Shown one piece after another: positions 17,612 through 29,482 of a stretch of DNA of 64,000 nucleotides. Position numbers and translations under genes: made by a program. The notes below the pieces were generated by a model. That model was given only the letters and a program-made list of their open reading frames with translations, did no database searches and was not told the origin of the DNA. Source of the DNA: Ralstonia pickettii (GTDB lineage Bacteria > Pseudomonadota > Gammaproteobacteria > Burkholderiales > Burkholderiaceae); the NCBI RefSeq assembly GCF_030582395.1, contig NZ_CP104381.1, positions 1,984,001-2,048,000 of the forward strand, given 5' to 3'. Each line of letters begins with the position of its first letter. Within the stretch, counting starts at the first letter, position 1.

Positions 17612-18248
17612 GGTGATGGTGGTGATGGCCGCAGCCGGGCCCGTGGACATGGCCGTGGTCGTGATCGTGATCGTGGCTATGCGAGTGACCATGGTCGTGG
17701 TCATGCGCGTGACTGTGACCATGATCGTGCCCGTGGTGCTCGTGATACAGCGCCTGCGCGGCCGCGTAGTCCTCTTCGAACGTCGCATCGTGGCCGTGAC
17801 GATGGCCGCCGCCATAGGCGCCCGCCTCCGGCTCGAACGGCGCCTCTACATGCGCGACGGTCACGCCCAGGCGTACGAGCATGTCTTCGAGCACTGGATC
17901 GGCTTCGAGCTGCAGCGCATCTGCGCTGACCTGCACGGGTGTGTGGCGATTGCCGAGGTGGTAGGCAGCACGCATCAAGGCGAGGCGGTTGGCGCTCGTC
18001 ACACGCAGGACGTGCTCCGGTGCGGCCTGTACTTCAACCAGCGTGCCGTCTTCAGCGACCAGCACATCACCGCCGCGCATGACGGTGCCGCGCGGCAGCA
18101 CGACGGCCACGTCACGGCCATCGTCGAGGGTGGCGCGCAGGCGGCTGCGGCTGCGCTCCAGGAATGGGAGTACCAGGTTGGGTGCGCGCTTGACCAGCAC
18201 GGGGGCCAGGCCGTGCGGCGCGGGGAGGTGTTTGTTGATGGAGAGCAT
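17604..18248 (-). CDS. ureE: Urease accessory nickel chaperone UreE with long His-rich tail
   Basis: A 214-residue homodimeric metallochaperone. The N-terminal peptide-binding domain is at about 1-75. The metal-binding domain includes [22 protein letters not shown] with the conserved His of the Ni site. The C-terminal 45 or so residues are almost only His, Asp, Ser and Gly, ending [10 protein letters not shown], as a nickel buffer. Start ATG at 18248 (MLSINKHL). Immediately upstream lies a 670-bp structured repeat that separates ureE from ureC, an abnormally wide gap for this operon. Confidence 0.95.
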   Translation of the reverse strand: MLSINKHLPAPHGLAPVLVKRAPNLVLPFLERSRSRLRATLDDGRDVAVVLPRGTVMRGGDVLVAEDGTLVEVQAAPEHVLRVTSANRLALMRAAYHLGNRHTPVQVSADALQLEADPVLEDMLVRLGVTVAHVEAPFEPEAGAYGGGHRHGHDATFEEDYAAAQALYHEHHGHDHGHSHAHDHDHGHSHSHDHDHDHGHVHGPGCGHHHHHHD

Positions 18249-18289
18249 GGTCAGTATTCGTTCATGATTTTGCGGGCGGGCCATCCGTG

Positions 18290-18489
18290 GTTTCACCCCC
18301 TGCCGGGGGCGACTCACTTTCTTTGTCTTGCCAAAGAAAGTAAGCAAAGAAAGGCGCGCCCGAGATGGCGACCCATCCCTTGAATTTTCGTAACCGGACG
18401 GAGACGGGAAAAACTCGCTTCGCTCAAACAGTTTCCCGTCTTGTTTCCGCCCGCTTACGAAAATTCAAGGTGCCATCTAGGGCAGGGGT
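18290..18489 (-). repeat. Structured ~200-bp repeat, left inverted copy (Burkholderiales-type intergenic element)
   Basis: This copy runs from GTTTCACCCCCTGCCGGGG to CATCTAGGGCAGGGG. Its inverted mate is at 18685-18885. A TTCTTTG-tcttgc-CAAAGAA dyad lies at about 18310-18335. A long hairpin follows: a perfect 15-bp outer stem (18379-18393 with 18455-18469), then a perfect 9-bp inner stem (GACGGGAAA 18403-18411 with TTTCCCGTC 18432-18440) closing a 20-nt loop with CTCGCTTCGCTCA. No protein is encoded. From general knowledge, similar TTTGGCAAGACAAAG-containing repeats are scattered through Ralstonia and Burkholderia genomes. Confidence 0.85.
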
Positions 18490-18563
18490 AAAGCACACAA
18501 TCTTCTGTCCGTGCGCTACTCCGTTGTACGTTTGGACCCATCGCACGCACTTGCACTTGCACG

Positions 18564-18629
18564 CACTCGCACTCGCACTCGCACTCGCACTCGCACTCGC
18601 ACTCGCACTCGCACTCGCACTCGCACTCG
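18564..18629. repeat. Hexanucleotide microsatellite (CACTCG)11
   Basis: Eleven perfect CACTCG units, flanked on the left by degenerate CACTTG units and on the right by CACTCA. The array sits in the spacer between the two inverted 200-bp copies. It opens Ser-Ala and Glu-Cys repeat frames on the minus strand that are artefacts. Such tracts are prone to slippage. Confidence 0.93.
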
Positions 18630-18684
18630 CACTCATCGAGTCCTGGCACTCACCTCAGTTCCCCGCCGGTGTGGCCGTTGACGT

Positions 18685-18885
18685 TCCTGCCCTAGATGGC
18701 GCCTTGAATTTCTGTAAGCGGGCGGATAAAGGAAGGAGGCCTGTCTGAGCGAAGCGAGTTTGCCTCCTTCCCCGCCCGGTTACATAAATTCAAGGGGAAG
18801 TCGCCATCTCGGGCGCGCCTTTCTTTTGCCTACTTTTCTTTGGCAAGACAAAGAAAAGTAGGTCAGCCCCGGCAGGGGATGAAAC
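18685..18885 (+). repeat. Structured ~200-bp repeat, right inverted copy
   Basis: Reverse-complement partner of 18290-18489. The inner stem is GGAAGGAGGC (18731-18740) with GCCTCCTTCC (18762-18771), a perfect 10-bp pairing with a sequence different from the left copy. The loop core GAGCGAAGCGAG is conserved. The outer TTGAATTT/AAATTCAAG arms, the GATGGCG ends and the TTTGGCAAGACAAAG dyad are shared. The 18249-18921 gap thus contains two inverted copies, a microsatellite spacer and no gene. Confidence 0.85.
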
Positions 18886-18921
18886 AAGGGATGAACCACC
18901 AAGCCCCAACCCCAAAAAAAC

Positions 18922-20640
<1,719 letters not shown>

Positions 20641-20662
20641 GTCCGTTCCTTCTGGGTCGACT

Positions 20663-20968
20663 TCACAGCTTGCCCATCACTCGGCCGGCAAAGCCGTAGA
20701 CCACGCGGTCACCGGCCAGCGCCACGAGCTCGACCGTGCGCTCCTGCCCCGGCTCGAAGCGCACGGCCGTGCCGGCGGCGATGTTCAGCCGAAAGCCGCG
20801 CGCAGCTTCGCGGTCAAAGCGCAGCGCGTCGTTCACTTCATAGAAGTGATAATGCGAGCCGATCTGCACCGGGCGATCGCCCGTGTTTGCCACCGTGACC
20901 GTCACCGTGGGGCGGCCTGCATTGAGTTCCAGATCGCCGTCTTGCGGCAGCAGTTCACCGGGGATCAT
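20663..20968 (-). CDS. ureB: Urease subunit beta
   Basis: A 101-residue structural subunit, the usual size for the three-subunit bacterial urease. Start [20 protein letters not shown] at 20968; core motifs are [21 protein letters not shown] and [12 protein letters not shown]. It lies between the HupE/UreJ-type gene (11 bp upstream) and ureC. A longer in-frame extension upstream would overlap the ureJ gene out of frame and is rejected. Confidence 0.97.
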   Translation of the reverse strand: MIPGELLPQDGDLELNAGRPTVTVTVANTGDRPVQIGSHYHFYEVNDALRFDREAARGFRLNIAAGTAVRFEPGQERTVELVALAGDRVVYGFAGRVMGKL

Positions 20969-20979
20969 GTCGCGCCCCT

Positions 20980-21597
20980 TCACACAGCTGCCGCGAGCAG
21001 GCCGGCACCATACAGCGCCACGCCCACACCCGACAGACGCGCCAGCCATGCCAGACGCGGCTTCAGCGCAAAGCCCCCGCCGATACCGGCGGTGTGCAGC
21101 AGCGCCGTCGCCACGGCAAAGCCGCCGACGAAATACGGGAACATGGTCTGCGCCCCTGCGGGGAATTCCGTGCCGTGCGCATAGCCGTGGAACAGCGCGA
21201 ACGCGCCGCACAGCAGCGCACCGCCCCACGTCGGCAGCTGGGCGCGTGCGGCAATCAGCAGGCCGAACACCAGCAGCGATGCGGCGATCATCGGCTCGGC
21301 CATCGGCACCGCCACCCCGCCGGCGCCGAGCAGCGCGCCCAGGATCATCAACGCGACAAAGGCGATGGGCGCCCACAGCGCATCGCGCACCGAGCGGAAG
21401 GCCAGTGCGCTCCACACGCCCACGGCCACCATCGCCAGCAAATGGTCTGCACCGGTGAGCGGATGCAGGAACCCGGCGAGCAGGCTGCCCTCGGCGGTAT
21501 GGCCAGGGTGGCCGGGGTGGGCAAACGCGATGGAGGCGGCAAACGTGAGCGCAATGGCCGCAGCGGGCCGGACGAAGCGAGACAGGGTAGGCGTCAT
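20980..21597 (-). CDS. ureJ: HupE/UreJ-family membrane protein, probable nickel permease
   Basis: A 205-residue membrane protein. The cleavable signal-like start is [30 protein letters not shown], followed by the HupE/UreJ hallmark [24 protein letters not shown] near residues 44-63. Further hydrophobic helices and [10 protein letters not shown] near 136 follow. The His-rich segments are typical of this family, thought to move Ni2+. Placed between ureA and ureB, as in Bordetella-type urease operons, it splits the structural genes. Confidence 0.85.
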   Translation of the reverse strand: MTPTLSRFVRPAAAIALTFAASIAFAHPGHPGHTAEGSLLAGFLHPLTGADHLLAMVAVGVWSALAFRSVRDALWAPIAFVALMILGALLGAGGVAVPMAEPMIAASLLVFGLLIAARAQLPTWGGALLCGAFALFHGYAHGTEFPAGAQTMFPYFVGGFAVATALLHTAGIGGGFALKPRLAWLARLSGVGVALYGAGLLAAAV

Positions 21598-21639
21598 GGC
21601 AGGACTCGTAGTAGTGAGTGGCGTGCGGACTTCAAAACT

Positions 21640-21942
21640 TCAAACAATCGGGTGGTGGACGGTGACGAGCTTCGTGCCATCGGGAAACGTGGCTTCGACC
21701 TGGATGTCGGGAATCATCTCGGCCACGCCGTCCATCACATCATTGCGCGTGAGGAGCGTGGTGCCGTAGTGCATGAGGTCGGCGACCGTCTTGCCGTCGC
21801 GCGCGCCTTCCATGATGGCGGCGCTGATGAAGGCGACGGCTTCCGGGTAGTTGAGCTTGAGGCCGCGGCCCTTGCGGCGCTCGGCCAGCAAGGCGGCGGT
21901 GAAGACCAGCAACTTGTCTTTTTCGCGCGGGGTCAGTTCCAC
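21640..21942 (-). CDS. ureA: Urease subunit gamma
   Basis: A 100-residue structural subunit, standard length. It begins [40 protein letters not shown] (split over residues 1-40), with [13 protein letters not shown] and [20 protein letters not shown] at the end. Forms the (alpha-beta-gamma)3 trimer with UreB and UreC. Second gene of the ure part of the operon, about 80 bp after ureD and 42 bp before ureJ. Confidence 0.98.
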   Translation of the reverse strand: MELTPREKDKLLVFTAALLAERRKGRGLKLNYPEAVAFISAAIMEGARDGKTVADLMHYGTTLLTRNDVMDGVAEMIPDIQVEATFPDGTKLVTVHHPIV

Positions 21943-22021
21943 GTGGGGCTCTCTTCGGTGAGGGTCAATTCAGTTCAGTGCAGATCGGGCGATTCGAGGT
22001 CAGGTCGCCATCGTGTGGCCG

Positions 22022-22906
22022 TCATGTAGACCAGAGGCGCAGCGGACGGCCTACCACGCCATGCATCGGCTCGCGCAGCGCAAGCCACGTCTGTGACAGC
22101 AACGCGCGCGCATCTTCGGGCCGGCGTGCAAGCACGCGCAGCAACAAAACGTTTGGCAGGCCAGGCGCATCTTGCGTGAGACACGTGACGCCCGCGCGCA
22201 GGTCGAAGTTGTACGGCAGGTGCTCGGCCATCGATTCGGCGAGTGCTTCGGTGGCGCCTTCGCCCACGGCCCACAGCGTGCCGACCACGTGGAAGCCGGC
22301 CATGCCCGTCGTCGCATTCAGCACGGGCGATTGCGCGTCGAACGCCGCCGATTCAATCCACAGCGGCTGACCGTTGCAGCGCAAGGCGGTGCGCATGGCG
22401 ATGCGGCCTTCGGCCCACGATTCACCGGCGGCGTGGCGGCCGAGCATGGTGGTGTCCCAGCCGATTGCGGTGGCGCCCGGTGCCAGGTCCAGCCTCAGGT
22501 CGATGATCGGGCAGGCCTGGTTGAAGACGATGTTCTCTTGCGGGAGCCAGTCGAGCCGCGCGCCTGCCTCCGCCCGGATGGCAACGCGCTGCGTGGCCGT
22601 GCGGCCGAGCGACTTGTACCACTTGGTGGCGCCGGGCGTGGTCAGGACCGCATGCGCGTCGGCACCGAGTTCGATGTCGATATCGAGCACATCGCCACCG
22701 GCAATGCCTGCGGGCGGATGCAGCATGACGGCATGGCAGACGCGCTCGCCTTCCGGATACAACGCCTTCTGCACCCGCAGCGGCCCTTGGTGCCGGCACG
22801 TGGCCAGCACGGTGCGCTCCCCGCGCCGTGCAAACGCCAGGCGCAGCGAGGCTTCCCAGGACGCGAACGAATCGGCCTGCGGCGGGACAGGAAAATCGGG
22901 ATGGCG
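22022..22906 (-). CDS. ureD: Urease accessory protein UreD
   Basis: A 294-residue scaffold for nickel insertion, partner of UreF. The core contains LHPPAGIAGGDVLDIDIELGADAHAVLTTPGATKWYKS (residues about 68-105) and NIVFNQACPIIDLRLDLAPGA, both typical of UreD. I chose the ATG at 22906 (MRHPDFPVPPQ). A GTG at 22960 is in frame and would add 18 residues; neither has a clear Shine-Dalgarno. Starts 94 bp after urtE, so urea uptake and urease genes form one transcription direction. Confidence 0.92.
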   Translation of the reverse strand, partial: RHPDFPVPPQADSFASWEASLRLAFARRGERTVLATCRHQGPLRVQKALYPEGERVCHAVMLHPPAGIAGGDVLDIDIELGADAHAVLTTPGATKWYKSLGRTATQRVAIRAEAGARLDWLPQENIVFNQACPIIDLRLDLAPGATAIGWDTTMLGRHAAGESWAEGRIAMRTALRCNGQPLWIESAAFDAQSPVLNATTGMAGFHVVGTLWAVGEGATEALAESMAEHLPYNFDLRAGVTCLTQDAPGLPNVLLLRVLARRPEDARALLSQTWLALREPMHGVVGRPLRLWST

Positions 22907-22999
22907 CATCAGGAGAGCAGCACGACGGCTAGGAATTTCCTCATCATAGCCAGATGCCACGGATTTGGCATTCGACTTTTTCCCCGGAACGCCGGGCCA

Positions 23000-23692
23000 T
23001 CAAACGGCCACAAGATCGCGCACGCCATCGGTTTCCATATTGGCGGCGTCGCCCTGGGCGATGACCTCGCCGCGGCTCATGACGACGTAGCGGTCGGCAA
23101 TGCTGCGGGCAAAGTCGTAGTACTGCTCCACCAGCAGGACCGACATGCCGAACTCATCGACGAGGCGGCGCAGCGTGCGGCCGATCTCCTGGATGATCGA
23201 CGGCTGGATGCCTTCGGTCGGCTCGTCCAGGATCAGCAGGCGCGGTTCACTCATCAGCGCGCGGCCGATGGCAAGTTGCTGCTGCTGGCCGCCGGACAGG
23301 TCGCCACCGCGCCGGCCCTTCATCTCCTTGAGCACTGGAAACAGCTCGTAGATGGAATCGGGCACCTTGGACGGCGCCCGCTTGGCGGCCGCACCAATCA
23401 GCAGGTTTTCTTCCACCGTCAGACGGGGGAAGATCTCGCGCCCCTGTGGCACATAGGCGAGCCCCTGAGAGACACGCTCGTACGCGGGCAGCTTCTGGAT
23501 GGTGCGGCCTTCCCAATCGATCAAGCCGCTGGCGGTGGGCACCACGCCCATCAGGCATTTGAGCAGCGTCGTCTTGCCCACGCCGTTACGGCCAAGCAGC
23601 GTGGTGAGCTTGCCCGTGGGGACGTCAAAGCTGACGTTGCGCAGGATGTGGCTGCCGCCGTAGAACTGGTTCAGTTTCTGGACCTGCAACAT
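23000..23692 (-). CDS. urtE: Urea ABC transporter ATP-binding protein UrtE
   Basis: A 230-residue LivF-type ATPase. Walker A GRNGVGKTTLLKC is near residues 34-46, signature LSGGQQQQLAIGRAL near 135, and Walker B RLLILDEPTEGIQPSIIQEI near 150-170. The EGIQPSII wording is characteristic of UrtE rather than amino-acid LivF. Paired with UrtD, whose gene ends 1 bp before this one starts. Confidence 0.95.
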   Translation of the reverse strand: MLQVQKLNQFYGGSHILRNVSFDVPTGKLTTLLGRNGVGKTTLLKCLMGVVPTASGLIDWEGRTIQKLPAYERVSQGLAYVPQGREIFPRLTVEENLLIGAAAKRAPSKVPDSIYELFPVLKEMKGRRGGDLSGGQQQQLAIGRALMSEPRLLILDEPTEGIQPSIIQEIGRTLRRLVDEFGMSVLLVEQYYDFARSIADRYVVMSRGEVIAQGDAANMETDGVRDLVAV

Positions 23693-23693
23693 A

Positions 23694-24545
23694 TCAGCGC
23701 CCCAAATAGGATTCGATCACACGCTCATCGCGCTTGACGGCATCGAGCGTGCCTTCGGCGAGGACACTGCCTTCAGCCAGCACGGTCACGCGCCCTTCTG
23801 CCCCTGCCAGCGCGGCGACGAACTCCATGTCGTGCTCGACGACCATGATCGAGCACGTGCCACGCAGGCCGTTGAGCAACGTTGCGAGCTGCATCGTCTC
23901 CTCATCCGTCATGCCGGCGACCGGTTCGTCGAGCAGCAGCAGTTGCGGTTGCTGCATCAGCAGCATGCCGATCTCCAGCCGCTGCTTTTGCCCGTGTGAC
24001 AGCAGCCCGGCGGGCCGATAGGCCTCCGCTTCCAGATGGATACGACCGAGCGTTTCTTCGATGCGCTGGCGGCCGTCGTTCAGCAGGCGCGCGCGCAGCG
24101 AGACCCACCAGCGCTTGTCGGCCTTCATCGCCAGTTCCAGGTTTTCCCACACGGTGTGCTGCTCGAACACGGTCGGCTTCTGGAACTTGCGGCCGATGCC
24201 GATCTGCGCGATGCGCGGCTCGGTCAGGCGCAGCAGGTCGATGGTCTGGCCAAGGAAGACGCGGCCGGTCACGTCTGCATTGCGCGGCCCGGTCTTGCCG
24301 GTAATCACGTCCATCATCGTGGTCTTGCCCGCGCCGTTGGGGCCGATGATGCAGCGCAGCTCGCCGTGGTCGATCGACAGCGTGAGCGCGTTCAGTGCGC
24401 GAAAGCCGCCAAAGCGCACCGTCACGTCTTCGAGATACAGGATGGCGCCGTGCGAGACGTCGATCGTGTCCGGCTCGACCAGATGGCCCATGCCGGTGGC
24501 GGTGCCGGTCTCCGCGCGGTCAGGGAGTGCAGTGAACGTGCTCAT
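23694..24545 (-). CDS. urtD: Urea ABC transporter ATP-binding protein UrtD
   Basis: A 283-residue LivG-type ATPase. Walker A GPNGAGKTTMMDVITGKT is near residues 72-89. The signature region is LSHGQKQRLEIGMLLMQQP, with Walker B LLLLDEPVAGMTDEE. The SHGQ variant of the ABC signature is typical of UrtD. Its ATG overlaps the urtC stop by 4 bp. A roughly 30-residue N-terminal extension precedes the ATPase core. Confidence 0.95.
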   Translation of the reverse strand: MSTFTALPDRAETGTATGMGHLVEPDTIDVSHGAILYLEDVTVRFGGFRALNALTLSIDHGELRCIIGPNGAGKTTMMDVITGKTGPRNADVTGRVFLGQTIDLLRLTEPRIAQIGIGRKFQKPTVFEQHTVWENLELAMKADKRWWVSLRARLLNDGRQRIEETLGRIHLEAEAYRPAGLLSHGQKQRLEIGMLLMQQPQLLLLDEPVAGMTDEETMQLATLLNGLRGTCSIMVVEHDMEFVAALAGAEGRVTVLAEGSVLAEGTLDAVKRDERVIESYLGR

Positions 24546-25711
24546 GCGTGATCTCCGGTGACGGTCGCGGCTTCATGCGCCTTGGCTTGCGCGGGCGCCC
24601 GCTTTTTCATGCGCAGCTTGCTCATCAGGCCCAGCACACCGTTCGGCAGATACAGCGTCACCAGTACGAAGATCGCCCCGAGCACGAACAGCCAGTATTC
24701 CGGCACCCATGCGGTCAGCAACGTCTTGGCCCCGTTGACGAGGAACGCGCCGATGATCGGGCCGATCAACGTACCGCGCCCGCCCACGGCCACCCACACC
24801 GCCATCTCGATGGAGTTGCCCGGCGACATCTCGCCTGGGTTGATGATGCCAACCTGCGGCACGTAGAGCGCACCCGCAATACCGCACAGCACGGCCGAGA
24901 ACGTCCACACGAACAGCTTGTAGCCGAGCGGGTTGTAGCCGGAGAACATCACGCGCGCTTCGGCATCGCGAATGGCGGTAACCACGCGGCCGAACTTGGA
25001 CGTGACGATGGCGCGGCAGGCGATGAACGCCAGCACGAGCGCCACGAACGTCGCCACGAAGAGCACGGTGCGCGTAGGCAGCGCCGGGATCGGGAAGCCG
25101 AGGATGCGCTTGAAATCGGTAAAGCCGTTGTTGCCGCCAAAGCCCGTCTCGTTACGGAAGAACAGCAGCATGGCCGCGTACGTCATGGCCTGCGTGATGA
25201 TCGACAGGTACACGCCCTTGACGCGTGAGCGGAAGGCGAAGAAGCCGAACAGCCACGCCAGCACGCCGGGCACCAGAATCACTAGCAGCATGGCCCAGGC
25301 AAAGTGCTCGGTGCCGTGCCAGAACCAGGGCAGCTCCTTCCAGTCGAGGAAGACCATGAAGTCCGGCAGGTCGCTCTTGTACACGCCTTCGCGACCGATG
25401 GAGCGCATCAGGTACATGCCCATGCCGTAACCGCCCAGCGCGAAGAACAGCCCGTGGCCGAGGCTCAGGATGCCGCAATAGCCCCACACCAGATCGAGCG
25501 CCAGCGCCGCCAGCGCATAGCACATGATCTTGCCGACGAGCGTGAGCGCATACGCCGACAGATGCAGCGGGCTGCCCTCCGGCACAAGCAGCGCGCACAC
25601 CGGCGCGCCAATGCACACGATGAGCGATACGAGCACCAGCGCAGACCACCCGCGCCGCGACAGCAGCGGCATGCGCGCCGGAATATCGAGAGAGAACTTG
25701 GTCGTCGTCAT
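24542..25711 (-). CDS. urtC: Urea ABC transporter permease UrtC
   Basis: A 389-residue LivM-type inner-membrane permease with about ten hydrophobic segments. Landmarks are GYCGILSLGHGLFFALGGYGMGMYL near residues 75-99, ETGFGGNNGFTDF near 180, and MAVWVAVGGRGTLIGPIIGAFLVNG near 307-331. The C-terminus is a basic cytoplasmic tail. It starts 1 bp after urtB ends and overlaps urtD. Confidence 0.95.
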   Translation of the reverse strand: MTTTKFSLDIPARMPLLSRRGWSALVLVSLIVCIGAPVCALLVPEGSPLHLSAYALTLVGKIMCYALAALALDLVWGYCGILSLGHGLFFALGGYGMGMYLMRSIGREGVYKSDLPDFMVFLDWKELPWFWHGTEHFAWAMLLVILVPGVLAWLFGFFAFRSRVKGVYLSIITQAMTYAAMLLFFRNETGFGGNNGFTDFKRILGFPIPALPTRTVLFVATFVALVLAFIACRAIVTSKFGRVVTAIRDAEARVMFSGYNPLGYKLFVWTFSAVLCGIAGALYVPQVGIINPGEMSPGNSIEMAVWVAVGGRGTLIGPIIGAFLVNGAKTLLTAWVPEYWLFVLGAIFVLVTLYLPNGVLGLMSKLRMKKRAPAQAKAHEAATVTGDHA

Positions 25712-25712
25712 A

Positions 25713-27344
<1,632 letters not shown>

Positions 27345-27444
27345 GGCAATCCGATGCGTGGCGGCAGGTGTTGGGGCCGTCCGCCACGTCGTGCAGCGTC
27401 GTTCAAAGGACCGGCCGCGCTGTATGCGCCGCCGGTCCGCCTGA

Positions 27445-28701
27445 TTACTTCACTTCGTCAGGCTTGCCCTCGTTGCCCGGGATGTACGGGCTCCACGGCT
27501 TGGCGCGGATCACCGTCGGCGTCTTCCACACGACGTTGAACTGGCCGTCGCCGCGCACCTCGCCAATCATCACGGGCTTGCTCAGGTGATGGTTGTTGTT
27601 CATCACCAGCGTGAAGCCCGACGGTGCCTTGAACTGCTGGCCGTACATCGCCTTGCGGACCTTGTCCACGTCGGTGGAGCCGGCCTTCTCGACAGCCTGC
27701 TTCCACATCATGATGCCGACGTAGGTGGCTTCCATCGGGTCGTTGGTGACGCGCTTGTCGCCGCCCGGCAGGTTATTGGCCTTGACCCAGGCAGCCCACT
27801 TCTTCTTGAAGTCGTCGTTGACCGGGTTCTTGACCGACATGAAGTAGTTCCATGCGGCCAGATGGCCTACCAGAGGCTTGGTGTCGATGCCGCGCAGTTC
27901 TTCTTCACCCACCGAGAAGGCCACCACCGGCACGTCCTTGGCCTTCAGGCCGGCGTTGCCGAGTTCCTTGTAGAACGGCACGTTGGAGTCGCCGTTGATG
28001 GTCGACACGACGGCCGTCTTGCCGCCCTGCGCGAACTTCTTGATGTTGGCAACGATGGTCTGATAGTCGGAGTGGCCGAACGGCGTATAGACCTCTTCGA
28101 TGTCGCTGTCCTTCACGCCCTTGCTGTGCAGGAAGGCACGCAGGATCTTGTTGGTCGTGCGCGGGTAGACGTAATCGGTACCGAGGAGGAAGAAGCGCTT
28201 GGCGCCGCCGCCTTCCTTGCTCATCAGGTATTCCACGGCCGGAATGGCCTGCTGGTTGGGTGCCGCGCCGGTGTAGAAGACGTTCTTCGACATCTCTTCG
28301 CCTTCGTACTGCACCGGGTAGAACAGCAGGCCGTTCAGCTCTTCATACACCGGCAGCACCGACTTGCGCGACACCGACGTCCAGCAGCCGAACGTCACAG
28401 CCACCTTGTCCTGCGTCAGCAGCCCACGCGCCTTCTCGGCAAACAGCGGCCAGTTCGATGCCGGGTCCACCACCACCGGCTCCAGCTTGCGGCCCAGCAC
28501 GCCACCACTCTTGTTGATCTCGTCGATCGTCATCAGCGCGACGTCTTTCAGCGACGTCTCGGAGATGGCCATCGTACCCGACAGCGAATGCAGGACGCCG
28601 ACCTTGATCGGTTCTTTTGCCTGAGCAAACGCGAGGCTCGACACGGACAACAGCGTTGCGGCGGCGACGGCAGACAGCTTCAACAGCTCACGACGTTTCA
28701 T
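27445..28701 (-). CDS. urtA: Urea ABC transporter substrate-binding protein UrtA
   Basis: A 418-residue periplasmic binding protein. The signal peptide MKRRELLKLSAVAAATLLSV ends around AFAQAKE and carries a twin-arginine-like RRELLKL. The mature start IKVGVLHSLSGTMAISETSL is diagnostic for UrtA. The segment NPMEATYVGIMMWKQAVE-like near 315 is also typical. First gene of the urt-ure array, preceded by a sigma-54 promoter about 52-67 bp upstream of the ATG. Confidence 0.95.
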   Translation of the reverse strand: MKRRELLKLSAVAAATLLSVSSLAFAQAKEPIKVGVLHSLSGTMAISETSLKDVALMTIDEINKSGGVLGRKLEPVVVDPASNWPLFAEKARGLLTQDKVAVTFGCWTSVSRKSVLPVYEELNGLLFYPVQYEGEEMSKNVFYTGAAPNQQAIPAVEYLMSKEGGGAKRFFLLGTDYVYPRTTNKILRAFLHSKGVKDSDIEEVYTPFGHSDYQTIVANIKKFAQGGKTAVVSTINGDSNVPFYKELGNAGLKAKDVPVVAFSVGEEELRGIDTKPLVGHLAAWNYFMSVKNPVNDDFKKKWAAWVKANNLPGGDKRVTNDPMEATYVGIMMWKQAVEKAGSTDVDKVRKAMYGQQFKAPSGFTLVMNNNHHLSKPVMIGEVRGDGQFNVVWKTPTVIRAKPWSPYIPGNEGKPDEVK

Positions 28702-28752
28702 TGCGGCTCCTTGGGTTTATTGGTGGCGAGAACGACTCCCGGGCCCTAAAAG

Positions 28753-28768
28753 TGCAACTACCGTGCCA
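28753..28768 (-). promoter_or_regulatory. Sigma-54 promoter for urtA
   Basis: The minus strand reads TGGCACGGTAGTTGCA, a full match to TGGCACG-N4-TTGCA with correct GG/GC spacing. Transcription would begin near 28742, about 40 nt before the urtA ATG at 28701. Nitrogen-limitation control through RpoN and NtrC is the expected consequence. Confidence 0.85.
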
Positions 28769-28797
28769 TCACATTTGGCTCATTCGAAGGGAAATTC

Positions 28798-28834
28798 GCG
28801 CCAAAACGGTGCCAATGCAGCGCCAAGTCAGCGC
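28798..28834. promoter_or_regulatory. Candidate tandem NtrC-binding sites upstream of urtA
   Basis: GCGCC-AAAAC-GGTGC (28798-28812) matches the NtrC dyad GCACC-N5-GGTGC at 9 of 10 positions. A weaker GCGCC-AAGTC-AGCGC (28820-28834, 7 of 10) lies exactly 22 bp away, on the same helix face. The first site is centred about 63 bp upstream of the predicted sigma-54 start. Confidence 0.6.
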
Positions 28835-28913
28835 ATTTATTGTTTTGAATGCGCCTGCTTGGGGCGCGCGAATACAAGCACAAAACAAGCGGAGCGCAAG
28901 GGCAAACCGACGC

Positions 28914-28941
28914 AAAGAGAAAGGCCGGCATTGCGCCGGCC
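28914..28941 (-). terminator. Rho-independent terminator after the MaoC pair
   Basis: On the minus strand, stem GGCCGGC / GCCGGCC (28935-28941 with 28923-28929) with a 5-nt loop, followed by TTTCTCTTT (28922-28914). It closes the acyl-CoA operon before the urtA promoter region. Confidence 0.8.
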
Positions 28942-28965
28942 CGGTGAGCTTGCGAAAGACGCGAC

Positions 28966-29445
28966 TCAGGAATAGCGGCGCGAAATCGATTCGGCCACGC
29001 AGACGGGGCGGTCCTGCCCTTCACGTTCGATGGTCACGGCCCAGGTCATCTGCGCGCCCGTCAGCGTCGGTGCATTGGGCAGTGGTGGGAGCGCTTCCAT
29101 TGCCACCAGCGTCACGCGGGCACGCACACGGCTGCCCACCGGCACGGGCGCTGTAAAGCGGACTTTGTTCAGGCCATAGTTCACGCCCATTTTCACGTCC
29201 GACATGTTGATCGCGTTCGCCATCAGCATCGGCAGCAGCGACAGCGTCAGAAAGCCGTGCGCCACCGGTGCGCCAAACGGCGACTCGCGCTTGGCGCGCT
29301 CCACATCCACATGAATCCACTGGTGATCGCCCGTGGCCTCGGCAAAGAGGTTCACCTGCTGCTGCGTGATCTCGGTCCAGTCACTCACCGCAACTTCCTG
29401 GCCGATCAAACCTTTCAGTTCGTCGAGCGATTCGATGATGCGCAT
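28966..29445 (-). CDS. MaoC-family dehydratase (second of a pair)
   Basis: A 159-residue single hotdog-fold (R)-specific enoyl-CoA hydratase-like protein. The hydratase-2 motif is AEATGDHQWIHVDVERA, with catalytic Asp in TGD and His in IHVD, followed by APVAHGFLTLSLLPML. The start at 29445 follows GGAGA; the frame is open upstream but overlaps the spacer to the first MaoC gene. Forms a tandem with the MaoC gene 37 bp upstream, after two acyl-CoA dehydrogenases. Probably hydrates the enoyl-CoA they make. Confidence 0.9.
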   Translation of the reverse strand: MRIIESLDELKGLIGQEVAVSDWTEITQQQVNLFAEATGDHQWIHVDVERAKRESPFGAPVAHGFLTLSLLPMLMANAINMSDVKMGVNYGLNKVRFTAPVPVGSRVRARVTLVAMEALPPLPNAPTLTGAQMTWAVTIEREGQDRPVCVAESISRRYS

Positions 29446-29482
29446 CTGCGTTGTCTCCTTGTTGTGATGCGATGACGTGTAA

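Noticed and set aside
18564..18629. CRISPR array
   Set aside because: The repeats are direct 6-mers without unique spacers, and no cas genes are present.
18424..18649. Small Ser-Ala and Cys-Glu repeat proteins
   Set aside because: They are translations of the CACTCG microsatellite and flanking repeat, with no ribosome site.
18290..18885. Insertion sequence or MITE with transposase
   Set aside because: No transposase frame and no clear target-site duplication was seen. The inverted copies are better described as structured intergenic repeats, although a mobile origin cannot be excluded.
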